64,000 nt of DNA from Rosa chinensis (lineage: Eukaryota; Streptophyta; Magnoliopsida; Rosales; Rosaceae). How positions within the stretch are numbered: position 1 is the stretch's first letter; each line of letters starts with the position of its first letter. The notes below the pieces were generated by a model that was not told where the DNA came from, did no database searches, and saw only the letters and a list, made by a program, of their open reading frames with translations. Below, piece by piece: positions 1 through 8,681 of the stretch. A program made the position numbers and the translations under genes. Location of the stretch: assembly GCF_002994745.2 (NCBI RefSeq), contig NC_037092.1, positions 25,135,001 to 25,199,000 of the forward strand, written 5' to 3'.

Positions 1-2
1 AA

Positions 3-2495
3 ACGATCTATAAAGATCCTCAGTCAACAATTGAAGAAAGAAATCATATTTTAAACCAAATAAGAACAACTTGTTTAGAATATGAAGACTTGCTCTCTTA
101 TTTCAACTATAACATTAATATGTTGTCAGAAGATGAAACAACACCTTCCGAGTCACAAGAAAGTGAAAATGAAATAAATACTTTAAGTGATGAAGACACT
201 GACACAGAAGAAAAAACTTCTGACACCCAAAAGAAAAGAAAGGCTAAAGAATCTCTTCCAGAGTTTACTAACGAAGAAGCTTTTGAAGAATACTTGAGAA
301 ATACTCAAGAAAACATTCATGATGATTTTATTAAAATGACAAATTATGCTTCATCTTCTGGAATAAAAAATGAACCTATGGACCACCCAAGTCCAACTTA
401 TACCAGAAGAGACGATATGAATAAACAAACAGTGGCCCAAAACGGAACATATCTTGATCTAACTCATATACCTTTTAAAGATCAAGAAAAAACAATAGAA
501 GACTGGGCACAATCCATGTCCATTCTAATAACTAATTATAAAAACACATGGACAAAAGAAAGATTTCTAGACTACATAGCAGCAACATTGCAAGGAGACA
601 CTTTGCAGTGGTTAAAACAGTGGGAAGGATCCCCGGAAGGAAAACTACAAAAATTAAATTTGTTAACCAACTTTAAAGACTTTGACTCAATACTACATGG
701 CTTTACACAAATAATAAAAGAACATTTGTGTGGTGCTACGGATGAAAAAATTATCCATGAAGATGCTGACTATATATTGTCAAAAATGGAACTTTGCGAT
801 ATATGTCAATTTGAAGAATATGCTCAAATGTATAAAAAGTACTATTTTAAAGTAAGGCCAGAATCAAGCATATACTGGTTAACACAATTTTTTCATAAAC
901 TCCCTAACCCATGGGATGAATTAGCATTAAGAAGCTATCCTGACTTCTTAAATAGAATAAATAAAAGTGATACTTTAGGTTTCAGAATAAACTTTGTTCT
1001 GAGACTTATTACTGATAAATGTGTTGAAGTCAGAGCAAAAAAGCAGGTAAAAAGCCAAATTAGCAATGATGCAAGAGGTCGAAAATGTTGCGATAATATA
1101 CTTAGAGAAAATTGGAAAATTGGGTGTAACCCACAACCAAGATCTTCGAAAAAGAGGAGATATAAATGGAAGCCTTTTAAAAAGAAAAAATTTTCAAAAA
1201 AGAAAAAGTATATCAGAAAGAAAAAACAGATGGGAAAAAATCCTAAGCATAAAAAGTGCAGATGTTATATTTGTAATGAAGAAGGACATTATGCTCCAGA
1301 ATGTCCTAGAAAAGGAAAGAACACCAAAAAGATGGTCAAAATGGTTGAAGAAAACAACCTAGAAATATTGTTAGGAGAAGAAATCTCTGACGATGAAGAC
1401 ATCCTTTATGAGTTAGAAACTGAAAGTGATAGCTCAGAAGAAGAAGAATTCATCTTTATGCTAAAAGAGCATATTGAAGAAAATTCTGAAGAAGAACTTC
1501 AAAATATAAAATTAAAAGATGTCATTAGAGAAGAAATAAGCTTTTCTAATGAACAACTACAGACTTTAGAAAAAACTAAATATTCAATAAATAAAGATGC
1601 TATTTATAAAAATTCTAGATTTCAAATATTTTCTCATAGAATATTTGAGCAATTCCGTGGAAATACCACAGCTCAATGTACTGAGGAAGGAACAATGGAA
1701 ATTCCATTATTTGATAAAAAGAGAATAGAAAGATGGAGGAAAAAACATCCAGAAATAAGATATGTTCATATTGGTCTAATTCAGATCACTATAACTGCGT
1801 TGTTTAGGCAAGGTTTGGACACACCAATACTTGCTGTAGTTTTTGATAAAAGACTTAACAATCCGCTCCAGTCAATGATTGGAGGTATTCAATCTAATCT
1901 GGTAAATGGAATAGTTTGGTTTAACATCAAACCAAATTACTTTATATCTATAACAGATAGAAATATTGAAAATTCAATAAAAATAAAGATTCAACTCAAA
2001 AATTTAAGTATGGATCAAAACTCCCAGGATTTAGCAATCCAATGGAGAACAATTCATGAGCTAACCAGGCTCCCTCAAACATCAGTAAAAGAGTTAGATA
2101 GAAATATTGTTGAATTGTTCGAACCAAGACCCTTCGACACAGAAATTCAACCAACACTATTATGTTGGAAAGATTTAGAAGTACCAAAACAATGGTTATT
2201 TAACAACTTTGTAGGAGAAAGTCTTAGTAGTAGCAAACCAGCTACTATAGAGTTTCAATCCTCCGGGAACAATCTCTACTTTAGAGACAAAAGATCACAA
2301 AGTCAAAAATGGCTAGAATTTCCCCAAAAGGGAAAGTCAAAATTGCAAGAAAATAAACCACTAGTCATAAACAATGACAGTGACTTAACAAAGGAAAAAG
2401 AAGAAGAAGAAGAAGAAGCTATTGCACTAAAACAAGTGCAAATCCCTATCATGCCAGGGACAAGCTATGAAAAAGAAAGAAATGAAAATAAATAA
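3..2495 (+). CDS. EPRV-1 coat protein / movement protein ORF (5' partial)
   Basis: The frame is open to the left window edge, so the true start is not seen; the first ATG inside the window is at 120. From there: a very acidic Ser/Glu-rich N-terminus; a coat-protein-like core around 450-1030; a long Lys/Arg-rich tract (1140-1260), probably for nucleic-acid binding or nuclear import; a CX2CX4HX4C zinc knuckle (1263-1304, Cys-Tyr-Ile-Cys start) as in caulimovirid coat proteins; a second acidic region; then a movement-protein domain at about 1650-2130, recognisable by HIGLIQITITALFRQG. The C-terminus is Lys/Glu-rich. It overlaps the next ORF by 29 nt. No stop or frameshift is visible in over 830 codons, unusual for an old endogenous copy. 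Known: the coat protein packages DNA and the movement protein opens plasmodesmata. Confidence 0.85.
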   Translation, partial: TIYKDPQSTIEERNHILNQIRTTCLEYEDLLSYFNYNINMLSEDETTPSESQESENEINTLSDEDTDTEEKTSDTQKKRKAKESLPEFTNEEAFEEYLRNTQENIHDDFIKMTNYASSSGIKNEPMDHPSPTYTRRDDMNKQTVAQNGTYLDLTHIPFKDQEKTIEDWAQSMSILITNYKNTWTKERFLDYIAATLQGDTLQWLKQWEGSPEGKLQKLNLLTNFKDFDSILHGFTQIIKEHLCGATDEKIIHEDADYILSKMELCDICQFEEYAQMYKKYYFKVRPESSIYWLTQFFHKLPNPWDELALRSYPDFLNRINKSDTLGFRINFVLRLITDKCVEVRAKKQVKSQISNDARGRKCCDNILRENWKIGCNPQPRSSKKRRYKWKPFKKKKFSKKKKYIRKKKQMGKNPKHKKCRCYICNEEGHYAPECPRKGKNTKKMVKMVEENNLEILLGEEISDDEDILYELETESDSSEEEEFIFMLKEHIEENSEEELQNIKLKDVIREEISFSNEQLQTLEKTKYSINKDAIYKNSRFQIFSHRIFEQFRGNTTAQCTEEGTMEIPLFDKKRIERWRKKHPEIRYVHIGLIQITITALFRQGLDTPILAVVFDKRLNNPLQSMIGGIQSNLVNGIVWFNIKPNYFISITDRNIENSIKIKIQLKNLSMDQNSQDLAIQWRTIHELTRLPQTSVKELDRNIVELFEPRPFDTEIQPTLLCWKDLEVPKQWLFNNFVGESLSSSKPATIEFQSSGNNLYFRDKRSQSQKWLEFPQKGKSKLQENKPLVINNDSDLTKEKEEEEEEAIALKQVQIPIMPGTSYEKERNENK

Positions 2496-4640
2496 AGAAA
2501 TAATAAATTTTTTTGAAATGTATTATATTCCAACCGGGAATGAAGATATTCTTTTTGCCCCTAGCCAAGGGAAAAAGAGATATACATATGTTTTAGGAGA
2601 ATTTAAATTTGCAGGCTATAAACCATATAGTCTTTGTTCATTAATAGATACAGGAGCAACAGTCTGTGCATGCAGACCTAATGCTCTACCATCAGAAAAA
2701 TGGACATTAATGAAACACCCCATTAATGTCTCAGGTATAAAAGGAAAAGATATAAAAATTGAGCATAAAGCAAAAAAAATAGCAATATGGTTAAATGGTG
2801 TTAAATATATAATACCAAAAATTATAGCTTTTCCAGAAATGAATGGAGATGTCATATTAGGTAATAACTTTACATTTGCCTACTATCCTATTCTTCTCGA
2901 TATAGGATACATAGCCCTTAATGTAAACAACATTAAAGGTGAAATACACAAAATTCCCTTCCTACCACACCATAAATATAAATGTCACAAAGGTTTCGCG
3001 CCAAGCCAGCGTGGTGACCAAGAAGTAATCACTGAACTTGAAAAGGCAAGACATGCAAACTCTCCTATTGAAAAAATAGACCACACACAATTAACTATTG
3101 AACGAATTGACAATACAAAACCTACCAAACCTAACTACTCTACAAAATTTGGAGAAACAAAACTTCACGTACTTAGTGAAACACACTGGGTATACAAAGT
3201 CCTAGAAGAAAACTTTAGTGAAAATCCATTAAAGCTCTGGATAAAAAGTCCAAGATATTGTGCACTTAAACTTCGAAATCCTGAAGTAATAATACGGGTC
3301 AAACCAATGATCTATACCAGACAGGATATCAATGAATTTGATATTCAAATAAAAGAATTAAAGGAAAAGAATCTCATAGAAGAAACTATGAGCCCACACT
3401 CTAGTCCTGCATTTATGGTAAGAAACCATGCAGAAATTAAAAGAGGAAAAGCACGTATGGTAATCAACTATAAGCGGTTAAATGAGCAATTAGAGTTCGA
3501 TGGATACTTTATCCCTCGAAAAGATGTTTTAATCAATCAAACCAAAGGAGCTAAAATCTTTAGTAAATTTGATTGTAAGTCAGGATTTTGGCAACTAAAA
3601 CTAACAGAGGAGTCAAAACCATTGACTGCCTTCAGTACTCCATGTGGACACTACCACTGGAATGTTATGCCTTTCGGGTTAAACATTGCCCCTCAAGTAT
3701 TCCAAAGATGGATGGACAGTGTCTTTAAAGACCTTAAAGATTTCTGTGTTGTCTACATAGACGATATCTTAATTTTCTCTAAAAACAGAGAAGATCATAA
3801 AAAACATCTTCAAATTTTGTGTAGTAAATTCCAAAAACACGGAATTATACTATCACCCAAGAAAATTGACATAGAACAAGAATCTATAGATTTTCTTGGA
3901 ATAACTCTAAATCATTCAGGAATAAAGCTACAAGAGCATATAGTCTCTAAAGTGAGAGACTTTCCTGAAGAGTTAACTAATAAAAAACAATTACAAAGTC
4001 TATTAGGAATTTTAAACTATGGAAGAAGTTTTATCAAAGGATTATCTCAAAAAGAGATCCCTTTAATAGAAAAATTAAAGAAAAATAAAGAATTTTGTTG
4101 GACAGAAAAAGATAAAAGAATTTTAAGGCAAATTAAACAAGATTTAAGCAATATTCCTGAAGTTTATTTCCCAAAATTAGGAGATAAGCTAATCTTAGAA
4201 ACAGATGCTTCAGATAACTGTTGGGGATGTGTATTAAAAGCAATTCCTGCAAAAAAATGGGAAGAAAAGAATCCTCCCATGTTTGAAAATACAATAAGGG
4301 TTAGGAAACAACCTATTCCCAAGAACTTCAAAAAGAAGAATTAATATGCGGATATAATTCCGGAAAATTTAAACCAAATGAGATTAAATACATAATCTTT
4401 GAAAAGGAGCTCTTAGCCATAAAACTTGCTTTAAAAAGATTTCATATTTATTTGGCCCTTGAGAATTTTATCATTAGAACTGACAACCAAGCAGTTCGTG
4501 ATTTCCTTATTAATAAAAGAAATATTTTAGAAGGAAGAAGATTAAAATGGTACAATCATATTGCGATGTATACTTTTGAGGTAGAACATCTCAAGAGTTC
4601 TAATAATTTTCTTGCTGATTATTTAAGCAGGTATGGATAA
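2467..4640 (+). pseudogene. EPRV-1 protease-reverse transcriptase-RNase H, one frameshift
   Basis: The first frame (2467-4344) holds a retropepsin-type protease with the active site LIDTGA (Asp about residue 61), then reverse transcriptase with catalytic YIDD (about residues 430-433) flanked by the usual palm motifs (FDCKSGFWQLKL, MPFGLNIAPQVFQRW), and the start of RNase H (ETDASDNCWG, about residue 578). The frame then closes at 4342-4344 inside RNase H, and the rest of the domain continues in another frame from about 4323 to 4640 without a stop, ending in LADYLSRYG. A short A-run at the junction suggests a single-base indel. Everything else is open. The role is copying the pregenomic RNA into DNA. 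As it stands RNase H is split, so a functional enzyme is unlikely unless ribosomes shift frame there, for which I see no canonical signal. Confidence 0.88.
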
Positions 4641-6123
4641 AGGCAAAGAGATCATAGATTCATCCAACACAGGGTGGATTACTATTGCTAAAAAGGCACC
4701 AGCTCAAAGTTCTTCCAGGCCAACCCAGCCTCAGCAAAGGCCAAAACAGCCTTATTTTCAGAACAAAGCTAAACCGGCTTATATCTGTTACGCTGTCTTT
4801 GAAGGATTCCAAACAGGCGTCTTTCACAGTTGGGCAGAATGCTGTGCTGCGATAACCAGATATCGTGGAGCATTCTGGAAATGTTATACTAATGTTGATA
4901 TTGCTGCATTAGAATATCAAAAGTATATTGCAGCAAAATTAAAATGTCAAGTGCAAAAAACACAAGACATAGCGGCTCAATCATCTCAATCAGAGGTGAA
5001 AGATTTCTACAATCCAGGCCTTCCTGGTGAAATTTATAATTCAGTAAATGGAGTATGGAAAGCTCATATTTCAGGAATCAAAAAAGATTTCAGAGTACAG
5101 CTAACCCAGCTGGCAACTCAAGTCTCAGATCTAGTAGCACAACTAGACGCTGAGAAGGTAAAGAACTTCAAATTCAAACATGCCAGCCTCCAAGTATTAA
5201 AACAAATAAATTGGAGTGAGGATTTTTCACTTGAGAAAATAACCAGTTTTCTCCAGTTGTCAGAATTGTTGGATGATATTATTGATCCAACATTTGAACA
5301 GATTAAAAGGATTTGTCTTTTTGAAAAAACGAAAAGTCATCTTCCTGGACATATTTTTTCTGATATTTATAACAAAATCCACGATCATGAGCAGATAATT
5401 CAAGATCTGTTTATGGAATATTCAGAATCACTGAATATGAAAGAATTTAATATCCCAAAACTCAGCTTCATCATAAATCATGATGACTGGGAATTAGCAG
5501 CGGTTGAATGGGGAATAGTTAACCAGATTATTTTCCAAAGCTTAAATACTGATAAAATAAAAAACTTTCCTCAATTCATTAAAACAATGGTATATCACGT
5601 AGCCAAAAGCTACAGACTCTCCAAATATTTAACCTTCAGCATTGTAAGTACAATTGGATGGAGAGAAAGAGAAAAGTTCTTCCAACCATACCAAATATGG
5701 TTGTTGACAGAAATAGAGGATCATCAAGTTAACCAAACTATGGTCCCCAATGAAGAAGTTAATAGGGTAATCAGCACCCTAAATTTAGAACACTATGCAA
5801 CTAAATGTGGAGCTCAACTAAAGCAAGTTGCAGAAGAGGTCAGACAAAGTAATCTGCTTAAACTGACCGATGGAAAAAGAATTTTTGTCACCCATATGGC
5901 AAGCAGCTATCAGCCAACTCCTGAACAACAGAAGGAGGCCGAAGACCTGTTGGCTACCATAGCCATAGATGTTACACAATTAGACATCCCAATAATGCTG
6001 GCACATGAGATTGAAGAACTAGCATATCTACAGCACCCAGATGACGCCAATTCTAGCTCAATCCAGAGTTTGGGATTAGATGACGTGGGCTACCACAATC
6101 TGGAAAACGCTATGGAAGCATAG
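4633..6123 (+). CDS. EPRV-1 viroplasmin / translational transactivator (ORF VI-like)
   Basis: The ATG overlaps the end of the preceding ORF in ATGGATAA, a tight viral junction that supports this start. The 496-residue product has a Pro/Gln-rich N-terminus and, at about residues 50-100, a segment (YAVFEGFQTGVFHSWAECC onward) matching the caulimovirus viroplasmin / RNase HI N-terminal fold: Tyr-Ala-Val start, Gly then Trp and Cys, and a Gly-Ala turn. In caulimoviruses this protein forms inclusion bodies and allows reinitiation of translation on polycistronic RNA. The remaining 400 residues are helical-looking and I cannot assign them further. The ORF is uninterrupted. The domain call is from the sequence pattern; function is by family. 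Confidence 0.75.
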   Translation: MDKGKEIIDSSNTGWITIAKKAPAQSSSRPTQPQQRPKQPYFQNKAKPAYICYAVFEGFQTGVFHSWAECCAAITRYRGAFWKCYTNVDIAALEYQKYIAAKLKCQVQKTQDIAAQSSQSEVKDFYNPGLPGEIYNSVNGVWKAHISGIKKDFRVQLTQLATQVSDLVAQLDAEKVKNFKFKHASLQVLKQINWSEDFSLEKITSFLQLSELLDDIIDPTFEQIKRICLFEKTKSHLPGHIFSDIYNKIHDHEQIIQDLFMEYSESLNMKEFNIPKLSFIINHDDWELAAVEWGIVNQIIFQSLNTDKIKNFPQFIKTMVYHVAKSYRLSKYLTFSIVSTIGWREREKFFQPYQIWLLTEIEDHQVNQTMVPNEEVNRVISTLNLEHYATKCGAQLKQVAEEVRQSNLLKLTDGKRIFVTHMASSYQPTPEQQKEAEDLLATIAIDVTQLDIPIMLAHEIEELAYLQHPDDANSSSIQSLGLDDVGYHNLENAMEA

Positions 6124-6218
6124 TGGGCCCCACGGATCCATACCGACAGAAACGACAACAAGATAAAAAGTCTACAGTCGCTTCGAAGGCGGTAGAGGTT
6201 TGTAGATATTGTATAGGT

Positions 6219-6295
6219 GTCACTATAACCTAACCAGGGTTAGTGACTTGATAAATTGTAACTATAGTTAAGGTATTTTTGCTAACCATAGTTAC
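6219..6295. promoter_or_regulatory. Two imperfect hairpins upstream of the EPRV-1 TATA box
   Basis: gtcacta..aacc pairs with ggttagtgac (6219-6247), and gtaactatagtta pairs with ctaaccatagttac (6258-6295). Both lie between the transactivator stop codon and the TATA box. A TGACG motif of the kind bound by plant TGA/bZIP factors lies just upstream at about 6080 inside the ORF end. A regulatory role is inference. Confidence 0.4.
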
Positions 6296-6305
6296 TTCTC
6301 AAGTG

Positions 6306-6313
6306 TATATATA
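6306..6313 (+). promoter_or_regulatory. TATA box of EPRV-1 pregenomic promoter
   Basis: tatatata followed by ggagtg lies 183 nt after the last viral stop codon and about 95 nt before AATAAA. This is where the 35S-type promoter sits in caulimovirids. Confidence 0.6.
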
Positions 6314-6404
6314 GGAGTGATGTTGTAAGATGGGGGACACGGTCCCTTCACAGCCAATTTCCCCTGTAATCATTTCAAACCCTTGTACACATTTCCACTA
6401 TATA

Positions 6405-6522
<118 letters not shown>

Positions 6523-6602
6523 AGAGAAAAAAATAATAAATGAGGGGTATAATAGTCATTTTAGGACCTGTTGTGTGAGAATTAGAAAGAATAATGACTA
6601 AA

Positions 6603-6822
6603 TGTTAAAGGAAAAACATATTGTGTGCCTTCGTCAAAGCAACTGACAGAGAGGGAATCAAAGAATCAGTGATTACCATCAATTAGCGCAATTACAGATC
6701 AATCAACATTTAGTATCATTAATGTAATCGATATTTCCGTTGTAATTCTATCTCTATATAAAGGAACTATGAAATGAAATGAGTAGACCAGTTCCAATTG
6801 TCATTTTATTTATTTATTTTCA
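6603..6822 (+). repeat. Copia-1 5' LTR
   Basis: It starts tgttaaagg and matches the 3' LTR closely until about 6807; the last 15 bp differ (a tttat repeat replaces actttaaca). It contains a TATA box, ctatataaagg, near 6755-6765. Confidence 0.88.
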
Positions 6823-7363
6823 TACTCTGATATATTTTTATAATTAGACCTCTTTGAGCATGTTTTAATTATGCTATGGTTTATACTTTATTTTGAACAT
6901 GCCATATATATTTTTGTTATATATTTATTATGCAATTTTGAAGCATGTTTTGTGAATTTTATTTACACTTATATAATTATTCCTAAGCATGCCTTCATAT
7001 TATGCTATTGTTTTCATTTTATATTAGGTATGATATATTCTTGCTATTATTATGTGTAGTATATAATTTGTTGTATAATTGTGAAATTTGAGCATGCCAT
7101 GTAGTTTATTTTTATATGCTATATTTAAATGTGCTATGATTATTTTTAATGCAACATATCAATTCCGTTTTGCCATGATAATGAAAATTCATGCGCATTA
7201 TCCATACACACTTACTGTGATAAAGCATTTTCACATAGCATCGAAAGAAAAAATGTGACCATTACGAATCTTGGTCTTGAATTCTAATTCACATTTTTGG
7301 AAAATAATTTACGTGGATGTCTTTATGACTGCGTAATTTATATCTTCTCTCTTGTTTATGTAG
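6823..7363 (+). other. Copia-1 untranslated leader, AT-rich with repeated agcatg motifs
   Basis: This 541-bp AT-rich stretch lies between the 5' LTR and the gag ATG. Short, spaced repeats around agcatgcc/agcatgtttt recur at about 6856, 6896, 6941, 6987 and 7091. I find no clear primer-binding site right after the LTR (the tRNA-Met type tggtatcagagc is absent). No ORF is credible here. Confidence 0.6.
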
Positions 7364-8327
7364 ATGGCTGATCCAACTCGACCTGAATTTGACATCTTGG
7401 ACTCAGAAGGACTTGAGTATCACCGTTGGATTTCCGATGTAGAAACTGCCTTTATGGCAAAAGATTACACTGCCACCATTACCGACCCCAAAAATGATGA
7501 ACCATCTAATAAGGTGAAAGCAAATGCCTTAATGTTTCTGAGGCGACATATTGATCCTAGCCTACGCTGGGAGTACCTTTAGTTGAAGACACCCAAAGAA
7601 CTGTGGGATGCCCTTAAGGGAGGTTTTGGGAACATTCATGACATTTTGCTCCCACAAATGGCCGTTCAGTGGAATGGAATCCGCTTGCTTGACTATAAAA
7701 GGGTCAATGACTTCAACAAGGACATGTTGCGCTTAAAGTCACGTCTTAATTTCTGTGGAAGGGAAATCACAAAAGATGATATGATCTACAAGACTCTTTC
7801 CACCTTTCCTACTTCAGCGTTTATGCTAGCGGACAAGTATAGGCTGGAGTATGACAACAAAAGAATCACAACCTTCAATAAGTTGATCAGCCTACTGCAA
7901 GTGGCTGAAAGACATAATGAACAACAATGTCAGGCCTACTGGAACAAAGAAAATTCCCGAGGCTAATTATGGAAAAATGAAAGGTGGAAATAACTCCAAT
8001 GCAAGGGGGTTTAGACGTGCTGATCCCTAACCACGTGACAACAATGCACCACGTGGAAAGGGACATGGGGATCGTGGAAACAAGATGCAAAAGGAAAGAG
8101 TTGACAATGAACCATGCTATAGGTGTGGATTCATTGGGCATTGGTACAAGAACTGCCAAGCAAACAACAGAGTAGTAGCCAATTACAAGAGGTATAGAGA
8201 GTCTAAAGAACAAGAGGCTTACTATATGGAAGAAGGAGGCCATGACCTAGACATCAACCTTACAATTGCATACTTCAATGGCAAAGAGGAACTTGCTAAG
8301 TCAATGGATGCTCTCAATCTTGACTGA
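7364..8327 (+). pseudogene. Copia-1 gag (capsid and zinc knuckle), broken
   Basis: It starts at ATG 7364 (MADPTRPEFDILDSEGLEYH), a typical plant copia Gag opening with a Trp-containing capsid N-domain. An in-frame TAG at 7580-7582 interrupts it; the same frame then continues to a TAA at 7966. The zinc knuckle CYRCGFIGHWYKNC (CX2CX4HX4C) is found about 150 bp later in a different frame (within 8085-8327), so a frameshift lies near 7970-8085. The Gag end (Ser-Met-Asp-Ala-Leu) stops at TGA 8325-8327. Gag would form the virus-like particle and bind element RNA. Confidence 0.85.
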
Positions 8328-8681
8328 TTTGCTTTATTTTCCAAAGACAGTTGTGAAGGCATAATGCCCCATTTTTAATTAGACTACTACTTGGTCTTAA
8401 AGTTTATTTCAATAACAGTTTGATAAATTAGATTTCTGAACAAGACCTTGATTGGATTATCGTTGGCTTACTAATAAATTTCGGATTTTATTCTGAAGCA
8501 TTGAATTTATTCGATTTTATTTACTACATGCATGGTTCAAAATAGCACTATAAAGATGTAAAGCAATACATCTAGAAAAAGGGAAAATTATTAGAATGAA
8601 AAGAATACCATTCTACATAAATAGAAATACTCTAAAGAATATGAGTTATATTTTCTAAATACCTCCCATTTATTTGTAGGA
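8328..8681 (+). other. Non-coding gap between Copia-1 gag and protease, intron-like
   Basis: This 354-bp T/A-rich stretch has no open frame of note. It ends ttatttgtag followed by gaatgcaagg, which looks like a plant 3' splice site just before the protease ORF. The related Copia-3 has a gap at the same place, also ending in a pyrimidine-rich tract plus AG and then gaat. A clear 5' splice site was not found. Confidence 0.5.

Noticed and set aside
4300..4345. Programmed -1 frameshift site in EPRV-1 Pol
   Set aside because: No canonical X XXY YYZ heptamer in the right phase and no obvious downstream pseudoknot; an indel in the A-run is simpler.
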